A DNA stretch of 54,409 nt from Pseudomonadota bacterium. Its GTDB lineage: Bacteria; Pseudomonadota; Alphaproteobacteria; Sphingomonadales; Sphingomonadaceae. The DNA is taken from positions 1 to 54,409 of the forward strand of contig JAKPHK010000092.1 in the NCBI GenBank assembly GCA_029550345.1. Reading direction: 5' to 3'. Of this stretch, positions 1-8,269 are shown one piece after another (within the stretch, counting starts at the first letter, position 1; each line of letters begins with the position of its first letter). Under the pieces are notes generated by a model. It made no database searches. It had not been told where the DNA came from and was given only the letters and a program-made list of their open reading frames with translations. The translations under genes were made by a program, and so were the position numbers.

Positions 1-12
1 CGGCAGGAATCC

Positions 13-423
13 TTGCCTTTCGCGGTTCCGCAAGACCCGGACCTTGCCCTGGTGTTGCTATTGATTCGCAAGATTGCCGCAGGCACTGCGAGTTGCGGTG
101 AGATTGAAGCGTTCGCCTACCAGGCCTTCGGTCACGATTACGAACGGCCTTTGACCCTGGCCCGCGCCTATCTGATCGAAACCTGCACTGCCGCAAAACA
201 CCCGATCGCGGTGATCGGCAAAGACCATCCGCGCATGACCGCCGACGAAGCCTTGATGATCGAAGCGCTGGTGCTTTGCCGCAGCGACCTGGGGGCCGCA
301 GAAGACTGTCTGATCGCGCTTACTGACCAGGCAGAGCCGTTCGCGCCGCTTGCGACTGCCCGATTACTGGCCGGGGCACTGGCCGATCTTGGCTGCCTGC
401 TGGGCGATACCGAAGGGCTATAG
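13..423 (+). CDS. Conserved hypothetical protein (sphingomonad type)
   Basis: Small soluble protein of about 136 residues with no catalytic motif that I recognise. The composition is acidic and leucine/alanine rich and suggests a helical fold. From memory it resembles small sphingomonad proteins grouped as DUF6628, but that is unchecked. The start is uncertain: the TTG has an AGGA-like sequence just upstream, but the reading frame stays open to the window edge, so the gene may begin outside. It converges on metZ and overlaps it by 6 nt; the palindrome CTATAG supplies a TAG stop on each strand. Confidence 0.6.
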   Translation: MPFAVPQDPDLALVLLLIRKIAAGTASCGEIEAFAYQAFGHDYERPLTLARAYLIETCTAAKHPIAVIGKDHPRMTADEALMIEALVLCRSDLGAAEDCLIALTDQAEPFAPLATARLLAGALADLGCLLGDTEGL

Positions 424-1626
424 ACCTACCGCCTTCAGCGCCTGATCCAGATCCTCGATCAGGTCGTCCGGATCTTCCAGCCCGACGTTCAGCCGCAGCA
501 TCCCCTCGCTCACACCCATTTCCTCGCGCGCTTCGGCGCTGACCGAATAGTGCGTGGTGCTGGCATTGTGGCACATCAGGCTGCGCGAATCCCCGATGTT
601 GTTGGAAATGTCGATCAGTTGCAGGGCATCGAGCAGGCCGTGCGCCTGGGCCCGTCCGCCCTCCAGTTCGAACGAAAAGATCGACCCGGCCGCATCCATC
701 TGCCGCATCGCCAGATCGTGCTGCGGATGGCTGGGCAGCCCGGGATGGTTGATCCGGGGAACCCGCCCTTCAAGGAACCTGCCGACCTTGAGCGCGTTTT
801 CGCTCTGCCGCTGAATGCGCAGATCCAGCGTTTCCAGCCCTTTCAGCACCACCCAGGCGTTGAACGGCGAAAGATTTGGCCCGGTGTTGCGCTGGAACGG
901 CAGCAGCACGTTGTTGATGAAATCTGCACTGCCCGAAACCGCCCCGGCCAGCACCCGGCCCTGCCCGTCCATCAGCTTGGTCGCCGAATAAGCCACCACA
1001 TCGGCGCCCCATTCGATCGGGCGCTGCAACGCGGGCGTGGCGAAGGCGTTATCGACCACGGTCGTGATTCCGCGGCTTTTCGCCAGATCGCAGACGAATT
1101 TCAGATCGACGATGTCCATCGTCGGGTTGGCCGGAGTTTCAAAGAAGAACACCTTGGTGTTGGGCCGGATCGCGGCTTCCCACTGGGCGTTGTCGCGCGC
1201 GTCGATCGTGGTCCCCTCGATCCCGAAGCGCGGGAACAGCTGATCGACCAGCCAGCGGCACGAACCGAAAGCGGCGCGCCCCGCAACAACATGATCGCCG
1301 GCGGAAAGCTGGCTGAGCAGCGCGGCGGTCATCGCCGCCATGCCCGATGCCTGAACCCGGCAGGCCTCTGCCCCGTCCATCATCGCGATCCGTTCTTCCA
1401 GCATCGCCACGGTCGGGTTCTGGAGCCGGGAATAGGTCATCCCCGGATCCTCACCCCGGAACCGCATCGCGGCGGTTTCGGCATCGTCGTAACAATAGCC
1501 CGAGGTGAGGAACAGCGCCTCGCTGGTCTCCCCCTGCTCGCTGCGCCAGGTGCCCGCGCGCACGGCCCGGGTGGCCGGGCGCCAGTTGCGGGTGATCGAG
1601 CGGTCCTGTCCAGTGGTGCGTTTCAT
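418..1626 (-). CDS. metZ: O-succinylhomoserine sulfhydrylase (MetZ), PLP enzyme of methionine synthesis
   Basis: Predicted 402-residue cytoplasmic PLP enzyme of the Cys/Met metabolism family. It would convert O-succinylhomoserine and sulfide to homocysteine in methionine synthesis. The PLP lysine is K217 in the SATKLMDGQGRV motif, which is the MetZ form rather than that of cystathionine gamma-synthase. The substrate-binding TYSRLQNPT motif lies near residues 64-72 and the FETPANPT motif near 162-169. I chose the ATG at 1626 because the protein then begins as family members do; the frame stays open upstream to 1725 but that extension would overlap the divergent gene. The related cysteine/methionine lyases are the alternative. 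Confidence 0.92.
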   Translation of the reverse strand: MKRTTGQDRSITRNWRPATRAVRAGTWRSEQGETSEALFLTSGYCYDDAETAAMRFRGEDPGMTYSRLQNPTVAMLEERIAMMDGAEACRVQASGMAAMTAALLSQLSAGDHVVAGRAAFGSCRWLVDQLFPRFGIEGTTIDARDNAQWEAAIRPNTKVFFFETPANPTMDIVDLKFVCDLAKSRGITTVVDNAFATPALQRPIEWGADVVAYSATKLMDGQGRVLAGAVSGSADFINNVLLPFQRNTGPNLSPFNAWVVLKGLETLDLRIQRQSENALKVGRFLEGRVPRINHPGLPSHPQHDLAMRQMDAAGSIFSFELEGGRAQAHGLLDALQLIDISNNIGDSRSLMCHNASTTHYSVSAEAREEMGVSEGMLRLNVGLEDPDDLIEDLDQALKAVGL

Positions 1627-1670
1627 GATGGCAGCGGCTTTAGGCAGAGCCGTGCCGCTGGGCAAGGCCG

Positions 1671-1698
1671 TTGCGCTTCGCCGCATGGCCGGATAATC
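1671..1698 (+). promoter_or_regulatory. Candidate promoter for the O-mannosyltransferase gene
   Basis: A TTGCGC -35-like box at 1671-1676 and an ATAATC -10-like box at 1693-1698 are separated by 16 nt. The ATG lies only 7 nt after the -10 box and there is no Shine-Dalgarno sequence, so the mRNA is predicted to be leaderless. Confidence 0.45.
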
Positions 1699-1705
1699 GG
1701 GCGCC

Positions 1706-2986
1706 ATGCAGCCGCGCTTCACCACGGACGAGGACCCCGCCGACTGGAGCGCGGTGCTGGCGATCTTCTTTCTGGCGCTGTGCTGGTGGCGGCTGGCGCT
1801 ACCCAGCGAAATCTATTTCGATGAACTGCACTACGTCGCCGCGGCGCGCAAACAGCTCGAAGGAATCCGGGTCAACGCCGAACATCCGATGTTCGCCAAG
1901 ACCGTGATTGCCGCCGCGATCGAATGGCTGGGCGATCGCCCGATCATCTGGCGCATTCCCTCGGCGATCGGTGGCGCCTTCGGGCTGTTTGCCTTTGCCC
2001 GGCTGGTCTGGTTCGCCAGCGGCAGCCGCCGCGCCGCGCTGATCGCCGCGCTGCTGCTGGCGACCGATTTCTTCTGGTTCGTGCAGAGCCGGATCGCCAT
2101 GCTCGACATGATCATGGCCAGCCTGGGGATCGCGGCGCTGTGGCAAGTCGCTGCGGCGGTCCGGCTGCCGCATCAGGGCCGTTGGCGACTGGCCCTGGCC
2201 GGTGTGCTGATGGGGCTTGCGCTGGGCGCCAAATGGTCGGTCGCACCGGCCCTGATCCTGCCGGGCCTGGCCTTTCTGGCTTTCAAACTGAAGGACAATG
2301 GCCGCCGCTTCCTGTTCGCTCGCGCTGGTGGTCCGGTGCCCGGCATCTCACTGCTGGAGGCGGGACTGTGGCTCGGCCTCTTGCCGCTGGCGGTCTATTG
2401 GCTGACCTTCTGGCCCGCTTTCCACTGGGTCGGCAGGCCGGTCGATCCCTGGCATCCGATCGCCTGGCACGAACACATGGTGAAGCTGCAGGACAGCGTG
2501 AAGAAGCTCCACCCCTATCGCTCGGTCTGGTATGAATGGGTCGGCAACTGGCGGGCGATCTGGTACCTCTACAAGGACGTGGACGGCGCCCAGCGCGGAA
2601 TCGTGCTGATCGGCAATCCTTTCAGTATGTATGCCGGGCTGGTCGCTCTGGCCTGGGCGCTGTGGGCCGGGATCATGCGCCGCCGCATGGAATTGCTGGC
2701 CTTTGCCGGGCTCTATGTCGGGTCGCTGCTGTTCTGGGCGCTGTCGGGCAAGCCGATCCAGTTCATCTATCACTATCTGCTGCCCAGCAGCTTCCTGATG
2801 GCGATCCTGGCGCTGGGGCTGGACCAGCTGTGGAAGCGCGAGGATCGCTGGCGCTGGCTGGCCCCGGCCAGTGTCGCGGCCAGCGTGGCGATGTTCGCCT
2901 GGTTCTACCCGATCATCTCGGGCTATCCGCTGTGCTGCGGGCGGCCCAGCTTCGAATTCTGGATGTGGCTGCGAAGCTGGCGTTAG
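1706..2986 (+). CDS. Dolichyl/polyprenyl-phosphate-mannose-protein mannosyltransferase family (GT39/PMT)
   Basis: Polytopic 426-residue inner-membrane protein with about nine to ten hydrophobic segments. It carries the PMT-type catalytic acidic motif FDELHYV near residue 37 and a second motif, HPMFAKT, in the first periplasmic loop. PMT family enzymes transfer mannose from a polyprenyl phosphate carrier to hydroxyl groups of exported proteins. A GT2 enzyme able to make such a carrier is encoded about 1.7 kb downstream on the other strand, which supports a joint role. The length fits short bacterial PMTs. Substrate and sugar are inferred. It could instead glycosylate a lipid or polysaccharide. 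Confidence 0.8.
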   Translation: MQPRFTTDEDPADWSAVLAIFFLALCWWRLALPSEIYFDELHYVAAARKQLEGIRVNAEHPMFAKTVIAAAIEWLGDRPIIWRIPSAIGGAFGLFAFARLVWFASGSRRAALIAALLLATDFFWFVQSRIAMLDMIMASLGIAALWQVAAAVRLPHQGRWRLALAGVLMGLALGAKWSVAPALILPGLAFLAFKLKDNGRRFLFARAGGPVPGISLLEAGLWLGLLPLAVYWLTFWPAFHWVGRPVDPWHPIAWHEHMVKLQDSVKKLHPYRSVWYEWVGNWRAIWYLYKDVDGAQRGIVLIGNPFSMYAGLVALAWALWAGIMRRRMELLAFAGLYVGSLLFWALSGKPIQFIYHYLLPSSFLMAILALGLDQLWKREDRWRWLAPASVAASVAMFAWFYPIISGYPLCCGRPSFEFWMWLRSWR

Positions 2987-2995
2987 GTCCGGCTG

Positions 2996-3619
2996 TTACC
3001 GAGACAGGCGGCGCTGCCGCAGGATCAGCCAGGCCGCTGCCAGCAGGGCACCGCTTCCGGCACAGGCCATGTCCTTTTGCGCGTCCCAGATGTCTCCCTG
3101 CTGGCCGTTGTAGGCATCCGCATCGGCTCCGGCCATGACCAGCGTCAGCAGCCATTCAAAGATTTCATAAAGCGCCGACCCGGCAAAGACGAACTCCACC
3201 GCGATATAGAGCGCGGCGGCGCGCGAGACGGCCGCCTGCCGCAGCAGGAATTGAGCGATGGGGTGCACCATCAGCAGGCCAAACCCGAAATGGACCAGCC
3301 GGTCATACCCGTTGCGGGTCAAGCCGAACAACGCACTCGGCCCGGGCAGCCCCAGTGCAGCGAACCACTGGTCATAGGGCACATAGGAATAGGCATAGCG
3401 GCCGCCCAGGGTGTGAAGCCACAGGAAAACGGCCAGGCACCAGACGGCTGAATTGGGCAATGGGCTTCGCCCCAGCCCCCAGGCCAGTGCCGCCACGATT
3501 GCCAGCGTCGGCAGGTTCTGAAGCGGCGCAAGCTGCGGGAACGGACTTTCGATCAGACTGGCCAGCGCAAACAGAACAGTCGCCAGCAGCAGCGCCTGCT
3601 GGGTGCGGGGCAGCGCCAT
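2996..3619 (-). CDS. DUF2238 (YjdF-type) integral membrane protein
   Basis: Membrane protein of 207 residues with about six hydrophobic helices. It carries the family signatures RNGYDRLVHFGFGLL and ALYEIFEWL followed by GQQGDIWDAQKDM, which match E. coli YjdF. The function of the family is unknown. I placed the start at the ATG at 3619; upstream the frame is only antisense to the glycosyltransferase gene. It lies 11 nt downstream of that gene and is probably co-transcribed with it, so a link to envelope glycosylation is possible but unproven. It ends 9 nt from the convergent mannosyltransferase gene. Confidence 0.85.
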   Translation of the reverse strand: MALPRTQQALLLATVLFALASLIESPFPQLAPLQNLPTLAIVAALAWGLGRSPLPNSAVWCLAVFLWLHTLGGRYAYSYVPYDQWFAALGLPGPSALFGLTRNGYDRLVHFGFGLLMVHPIAQFLLRQAAVSRAAALYIAVEFVFAGSALYEIFEWLLTLVMAGADADAYNGQQGDIWDAQKDMACAGSGALLAAAWLILRQRRLSR

Positions 3620-3630
3620 GCGGCGGGAAA

Positions 3631-4755
3631 TCAGTACTTGCCCCAGACGAACTTGCTCGACAGCGCAAAGTTCCAGACCGAGCCAAGCACGATCCCGACG
3701 ATCGCTGCCGGATAGGGGTTGAAGCCCAGCCGGACCAGCGCGGTGGCAGCGCCGATGTTGGCAAGCAGGCCGAACGCGCAGGTGATCAGGAACCGGACCC
3801 AGCCGGTGCACAGCGGCACGAACCCGCGCAGCCGCTTGTCGGCATAGGTCAGTTCGTTGTTGAGCACGAAGTTGAAGGTCATCGCCACCAGCGCGGCAGT
3901 GGTCTGCCCGGCGATGAAGGCAGCTTCCTTGGGATAGTGGGAAACCTTGAAGGCTTCTCCGAACAGGCCCAGCACGGCGGCGAGGACCGCCATGTGAACC
4001 ACCACGCCCAGGCCGCCGATCGTCCCGAACAGGGCAAAGCGCGTGGGAATCCAGCGGCCCAGCCACTTGTCGTAGAGGCCGACCAGGAATTCGAACACCA
4101 CGGTCCGGTCAAGTTTCGATTCGCCCTCTGCCCGGGCGGCGAAGTTCATCGGCACTTCCTTGATCCGCAGCGGCGTTTCGACCGTGGCGAGGATATCGAG
4201 CAGGATCTTGAAGCCCACGCCCGACAGCCGGTGGGCATCACCGCGCAGCACTTCGCTTTTCAGCATGAAATAGCCGCTCATCGGGTCGGTCAGCTCAACG
4301 CCGGTCACCTTGTTAGCGATCTTGTTGGCAAAGTTCGAAGCCTTGACCCGGTCAGGCCGCCCCCACTCCTCGGTGCTGGCACCTTCGGCAAAGCGGCTGG
4401 CGTAAGACAAATCGTATTCGCCGCTTTCGATCGCGGCGAGCATTCCGGGCAGCAGCTCAGGATCGTGCTGGTGATCGGCATCCATCACCGCCACGACTGG
4501 CGCGGCGGTGGCGCACATCCCCTCGATCGCGGCGGAGGACAGCCCGCGCCGTCCGATCCGCTGGATCACGCGTACCCGGCTGTCTTCCTGGGCAATCGCC
4601 CGCGCCTCGTCAGAAGTGCCGTCGGGGCTGTTGTCATCAACGATGATCGCTTCCCACGGGATGCCTCCCAGCGCCTTGTCCAGCCGCTGGATCATGCCGC
4701 GCAGGTTCTTGCGCTCGTTATAGGTGGGAAGGACAACGCCGAGACGAAGGGTCAT
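3631..4755 (-). CDS. Polyprenyl-phosphate sugar synthase: GT2 domain fused to GtrA membrane domain
   Basis: Protein of 374 residues with two domains. Residues 5-225 are a GT2 glycosyltransferase resembling dolichol-phosphate mannose synthase, with TYNERKNL near 11, DDNSPDGT near 40 and DAD at 92-94. Residues about 240-370 are a GtrA-like domain with four membrane helices, thought to flip the lipid-linked sugar. The product would be polyprenyl-P-mannose or -glucose at the cytoplasmic membrane. The ATG is set one base after the leuB stop (TAACATG), which implies translational coupling. The nearby PMT-family gene makes mannose the more likely sugar. Confidence 0.87.
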   Translation of the reverse strand: MTLRLGVVLPTYNERKNLRGMIQRLDKALGGIPWEAIIVDDNSPDGTSDEARAIAQEDSRVRVIQRIGRRGLSSAAIEGMCATAAPVVAVMDADHQHDPELLPGMLAAIESGEYDLSYASRFAEGASTEEWGRPDRVKASNFANKIANKVTGVELTDPMSGYFMLKSEVLRGDAHRLSGVGFKILLDILATVETPLRIKEVPMNFAARAEGESKLDRTVVFEFLVGLYDKWLGRWIPTRFALFGTIGGLGVVVHMAVLAAVLGLFGEAFKVSHYPKEAAFIAGQTTAALVAMTFNFVLNNELTYADKRLRGFVPLCTGWVRFLITCAFGLLANIGAATALVRLGFNPYPAAIVGIVLGSVWNFALSSKFVWGKY

Positions 4756-4756
4756 G

Positions 4757-5800
4757 TTACAGTCTTTCGACAATTGCGTCGCCGATTGCAACCGTGCCGA
4801 GCGTGCCGCCCAGGTCCGCGCCGCGGATGCCGTCGGCCAGGGCCCGGGCCACAGCCGCTTCGATCCGTGCGGCCTGCTCTTCCAGCCCCAGCGAATGGCG
4901 CAGCAGCATCGCCGCCGAAAGAACCGTCGCCATCGGATTGGCCAGCCCCTTGCCGGCAATGTCCGGGGCGCTGCCGTGGATCGGCTCATAAAGGCCGAGC
5001 TTGCCCTCGCTCAATGAGGCGGAGGCCAGCATCCCGATCGAGCCGACGCACATCGAGGCCTGGTCCGAGAGAATATCGCCAAACATATTGCCGGTGACGA
5101 TCACGTCGAACTGGCCGGGATTGCGCACCAGCTGCATCGCCGCATTGTCAACGTACATATGAGTCAGCTCGACTTCGGGGTAATCCGCGGCAACCTCGCT
5201 CACCACATCGCGCCACAGCTGGAAGGTTTCCAGCACATTGGCCTTATCGACCGAGCAGAGCTTCTTCTTGCGGCCCATCGCCGCCTTGAAAGCGACATGG
5301 GCGATCCGGCGCACTTCGTCTTCGGCATAGGACATCATGTCCCAGCCCTGACGGCGCCCGTCGGGCAGGGTGCGGATGCCCTTTTCACCGAAATAGACAT
5401 CGCCGTTCAGTTCGCGCACGATCAGCAGATCGATTGCCCCGGCCACTTCAGGCCGCAGCGCAGAAGCATCCTCCAGACCCTTGAAAACCTTGGCCGGGCG
5501 CAGGTTGGCAAACAGCCCCAGTTCCTTGCGCAGGCCCAGGATCGCCTGTTCGGGTCGCAGGTGCCGCTCCAGATTGTCGCAATCCGGATCGCCGACTGCG
5601 CCGAACAGGATGCCATCGGCAGCGCGCGCGATTTGCAGCGTTTCGGCGGGCAGCGGGTGGCCGTGCTTCTTATAGGCCATGCCGCCAACATCGGCCGGGA
5701 TCAGCTCAAGGCCAGGCAGGTCGAGCGCTTGGAGAACGCGCACTGCTTCGCGGATGATTTCGGAGCCGATGCCGTCACCAGCCAGAACTGCGATTTTCAT
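4757..5800 (-). CDS. leuB: 3-isopropylmalate dehydrogenase
   Basis: NAD-dependent oxidative decarboxylase of leucine synthesis, 347 residues, cytoplasmic. The N-terminus has GDGIGSEI, the catalytic lysine lies in [10 protein letters not shown] and the family signature is NMFGDILSD. The C-terminal [18 protein letters not shown] segment forms the NAD site and is the isopropylmalate rather than isocitrate form. Length is normal for the family. The gene lies between recO (21 nt upstream) and the GT2-GtrA gene (1 nt downstream) on the same strand, an operon arrangement without an obvious biochemical link. Confidence 0.96.
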   Translation of the reverse strand: MKIAVLAGDGIGSEIIREAVRVLQALDLPGLELIPADVGGMAYKKHGHPLPAETLQIARAADGILFGAVGDPDCDNLERHLRPEQAILGLRKELGLFANLRPAKVFKGLEDASALRPEVAGAIDLLIVRELNGDVYFGEKGIRTLPDGRRQGWDMMSYAEDEVRRIAHVAFKAAMGRKKKLCSVDKANVLETFQLWRDVVSEVAADYPEVELTHMYVDNAAMQLVRNPGQFDVIVTGNMFGDILSDQASMCVGSIGMLASASLSEGKLGLYEPIHGSAPDIAGKGLANPMATVLSAAMLLRHSLGLEEQAARIEAAVARALADGIRGADLGGTLGTVAIGDAIVERL

Positions 5801-5821
5801 GATGCTTTATCCGCCCCTGTC

Positions 5822-6409
5822 CTATCCGATCCGGGCCAGCCGCTCTCGCAGCATGGTGCGCGCGCCCATAACATCGCCGCGCCGATCTGCAAGCAGGTAG
5901 CGCTCCAGCCGCTGTCCCTGGGCATCAAATTCGGTCAGCCCGGCATCGCCCTGCGGCGCCATGCCGCCATAGCCCAATTCACGCATCAGCAGCGCCTCAT
6001 AGGCGATCAGTCCGGGCAGCCAGCCGCGCGCCGAAGGCGCATGGCAAATCGCGTCGAGCAGCGCCGAAAGCGCCACAAACAACGATGGATAGCCGTGTCG
6101 TTCGGGCAGTGTCGCGGCAGTCAGAGCGGTGACCCAGCCGATCGCCACTGCCGGCAGCGGCTCACCCAGCCACGGCGCGCGACTGGCCAGCAGCTCGATC
6201 CGCCCGAATGGCAGCTGGCTCTCGCTTTTTGAACGAACTTCGGCCTCAACCAGATTGCCGGGGATCAGCACCGGCCGCAGCTGCCGCCCGCGCCCGCCCG
6301 CGACATAGCAGGCAATCAGGCCGTGGCTTTCGGTCAGAAGCCGTGCAATCGCCGCAGTCTCGCCGTGGGGGCGGACAGCACAGACGATGGCAGGGGCACG
6401 GATCTGCAT
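5822..6409 (-). CDS. recO: DNA repair protein RecO, short form
   Basis: RecO mediates RecA loading in RecFOR recombination repair. The N-terminal OB fold is recognisable from IVCAVRPHGETAAIARLLTE and GLIACYVAGGRGRQLRPVL, followed by an all-alpha C-terminal part. At 195 residues it is shorter than E. coli RecO (about 240), and I see no CxxC pairs, so the zinc-finger-like cluster of many RecO proteins appears absent. The upstream flank contains a TTGAAC/CACACC pair 17 nt apart ending 6 nt from the ATG, a weak promoter candidate. Confidence 0.85.
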   Translation of the reverse strand: MQIRAPAIVCAVRPHGETAAIARLLTESHGLIACYVAGGRGRQLRPVLIPGNLVEAEVRSKSESQLPFGRIELLASRAPWLGEPLPAVAIGWVTALTAATLPERHGYPSLFVALSALLDAICHAPSARGWLPGLIAYEALLMRELGYGGMAPQGDAGLTEFDAQGQRLERYLLADRRGDVMGARTMLRERLARIG

Positions 6410-6458
6410 GGGCGCGGTGTGGCGGGAAACGCGGTGCGGTTCAACTGGCCTTGGAATG

Positions 6459-6609
6459 GTTCACGCGGAGACGCGGAGGCACGGAGGTATTTTCTGAAGC
6501 CGCAGGCTTCTTCCAAATCGCTAGTGTCCGGCCCAACGCACCCGACGATCCTTGGAGCGGCTCCACCCCAAGGAGAGGCCCTCCGTGTCTCCGCGTCTCC
6601 GCGTGAACC
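6459..6609. repeat. 151-bp element with 30-bp terminal inverted repeats (MITE-like)
   Basis: The left arm at 6459-6488 and the right arm at 6580-6609 are inverted copies matching at 29 of 30 positions. The arms consist of near-repeats of CGCGGAGAC. Inside are a perfect 6-bp hairpin at 6497-6511 (GAAGCC/GGCTTC) and a second inverted repeat around 6550-6573. There is no coding capacity. The right arm ends immediately before the stop codon of the ubiK-like gene. The structure fits a non-autonomous mobile element or intergenic palindrome. Arms of similar sequence are, in my recollection, common in sphingomonad genomes. Confidence 0.7.
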
Positions 6610-6864
6610 CTACTTCTTCGCCTTGAGCGCCTTTTCCAGCGCCTCGACCCGGGCCTTCAGCGCCTCGTTTTCCTCGCGCGCCTTGGCGGCCATCAGCTTG
6701 ACCGTGTCAAACTCTTCCCGGCTGACCAGATCGAGTCCACCGACCGCATCCTTGACCCGCTCACGCGCGGCATCGCGGGCTTCGCGGCCCATTCCGGCAA
6801 CGGTTCCGGCCGCACTGTTGAGCAGCTTGGAGATATCGGCGAGCAGGGGGTTTTCGCTTTGCAT
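6610..6864 (-). CDS. ubiK: UbiK-like accessory factor (BMFP/YqiC family)
   Basis: Small protein of 84 residues. The N-terminal amphipathic part (ADISKLLNSAAGTVAGMGREA) and a C-terminal coiled coil (about residues 50-82, EENEALKARVEALEKALKAKK) are the layout of the BMFP family, whose E. coli member UbiK assists ubiquinone synthesis and binds lipids. In other alphaproteobacteria the family is annotated only as accessory factor UbiK. I chose the ATG at 6864 because upstream sequence is not family-like. The stop codon abuts the inverted-repeat element. Confidence 0.8.
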   Translation of the reverse strand: MQSENPLLADISKLLNSAAGTVAGMGREARDAARERVKDAVGGLDLVSREEFDTVKLMAAKAREENEALKARVEALEKALKAKK

Positions 6865-6895
6865 GGGCGCTAGATGGTCCTTTGCGCGGGTCGGA

Positions 6896-7432
6896 TCAAG
6901 AGGCCAGTGCCACTTCCACCCCGGCATCAGGGTTAGCCTCAAGAAACTGCCAGTTGAGCGCGGTCGCGAACAGCGCCCAGGCGAGGTAGGGCAGCAGCAG
7001 CCAGGCGGCCAGCGGGCGGACCTTGTAGAACAGGAACACCGTGATGATCAGCGCCAGATCGAGCAGCGCCAGCACGCCCAACGCGGCATCGATCTGGTGC
7101 ATCGCGAAGAACACCGGCGACCAGGCAAGGTTGAGCAGGAACTGCACCACGAACACCGCAATCGCCGCGCCCCGCCCCGGCGCACCGCGCGCGGTGACGA
7201 TCATCGCCAGCGCCACGCCCATCATCAGATAGAGCAGGCTCCAGACGATCGGGAACACCGCAGGCGGCGGATAGAGCGAAGGCTTGGCCAGTCCGAAGAA
7301 CCACACGTTCCCTTCGCCGCTGCCCGAAAGCAGGCCAACCAGCCGTCCGACGAGCAGCAACAGCGGTGCCAGAAACAAGGACCAGCGCAGCAAGGCGGCC
7401 CTGAGCTGGCCGGGCGAAGCAATTTCACTCAT
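6896..7432 (-). CDS. tspO: TspO/MBR family membrane protein
   Basis: Five-helix membrane protein of 178 residues. Diagnostic motifs are WFFGLAKPSLYPPPAVFPIVWSLLY (given here as the WFFGL start and PIVWSLLYLMMG), LNLAWSPVFF in helix 3 and ALFATALNWQFLEAN in helix 5. TspO proteins bind tetrapyrroles and sterol-like ligands and, in photosynthetic alphaproteobacteria, modulate pigment gene expression. There is an extended hydrophobic N-terminus of about 30 residues. I chose the ATG at 7432. The gene follows tlyA on the same strand with a 66-nt gap. Confidence 0.9.
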   Translation of the reverse strand: MSEIASPGQLRAALLRWSLFLAPLLLLVGRLVGLLSGSGEGNVWFFGLAKPSLYPPPAVFPIVWSLLYLMMGVALAMIVTARGAPGRGAAIAVFVVQFLLNLAWSPVFFAMHQIDAALGVLALLDLALIITVFLFYKVRPLAAWLLLPYLAWALFATALNWQFLEANPDAGVEVALAS

Positions 7433-7498
7433 CGAAGGAGCCTCGAATCGGAAAGCAGTGGATAGCTGGACTGTGGCTTCCCGTGGCCGCCATGGCAA

Positions 7499-8242
7499 TC
7501 AATCGCGCCAGGCAGAGATCAGAAATTCCACATTTCCTTCCGGCCCCTTGATCGGGCTTTCGACGATTCCCTGCACCTGCCAGCCCAGCCCTTCGATCCA
7601 GCCGCGCACCTCTTCGCAGACCCGGGCATGGAGCGCCGGATCGCGAACCACCCCGCCCTTGCCCACTTCGGCCCGGCCAACCTCGAACTGCGGCTTGATC
7701 AGCGCCACCAGCCGGCACTGCGGCGCGGCCAGTTTCAGCGGCACTCCCAGCACCTTGGAAAGCGAAATGAAACTGGCGTCGCAAACTACCCACGAACAGG
7801 GCCGGTCGATCATTTCCGGGGTCAGCAGCCGCGCGCTGCACTGTTCCAGCACGGTGACGCGCGGATCCTGGCGCAGCTTCCAGGCCAGCTGGTTGGTACC
7901 CGAATCGACCGCGAAAACGTGATCCGCACCCTTGCTCAGCAGCACATCGGTGAACCCGCCGGTCGAGCTGCCGATGTCCATCGCGGTAACCCCCGCCGGA
8001 TCGAGGGCGAAATGCTCGATCGCGTGGGCCAGCTTGATCCCGCCGCGCGAAACCCACGGATGGTCGCGCCCGCGCACCTCAAGCGGAGCGTCATCGGGCA
8101 GTGCCTGGCCCGGCTTGGCGATCTTCGTTTCGCCCGAGAAAACCACGCCTGCCAGCACCAGCGCCTGGGCGCGGGTCCGGCTTTCCGCCAGACCGCGATC
8201 GACCAGCATCTGGTCCACGCGCATTTTCACTGCCTTGCCCAT
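7499..8242 (-). CDS. tlyA: TlyA family rRNA 2'-O-methyltransferase / S4-domain protein
   Basis: Protein of 247 residues with an N-terminal S4 RNA-binding domain (about residues 8-65) and an FtsJ/RrmJ-like methyltransferase domain with SAM motif DIGSSTGGFT at 89-98. TlyA enzymes 2'-O-methylate cytidines in 16S and/or 23S rRNA. The start at 8242 is favoured by a GGAG eight bases upstream; ATGs at 8260 and 8224 are in frame. It is divergent from the lipoprotein gene at 8270. Whether it acts on both rRNAs cannot be told from sequence. Confidence 0.9.
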   Translation of the reverse strand: MGKAVKMRVDQMLVDRGLAESRTRAQALVLAGVVFSGETKIAKPGQALPDDAPLEVRGRDHPWVSRGGIKLAHAIEHFALDPAGVTAMDIGSSTGGFTDVLLSKGADHVFAVDSGTNQLAWKLRQDPRVTVLEQCSARLLTPEMIDRPCSWVVCDASFISLSKVLGVPLKLAAPQCRLVALIKPQFEVGRAEVGKGGVVRDPALHARVCEEVRGWIEGLGWQVQGIVESPIKGPEGNVEFLISAWRD

Positions 8243-8269
8243 CGGCCCGGCTCCTTCCATAGAAGGGCG

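Noticed and set aside
3355..5097. Plus-strand open frame of 580 codons opposite leuB and the GT2-GtrA gene
   Set aside because: Shadow of high-GC codon use; the minus-strand genes carry clear family motifs throughout.
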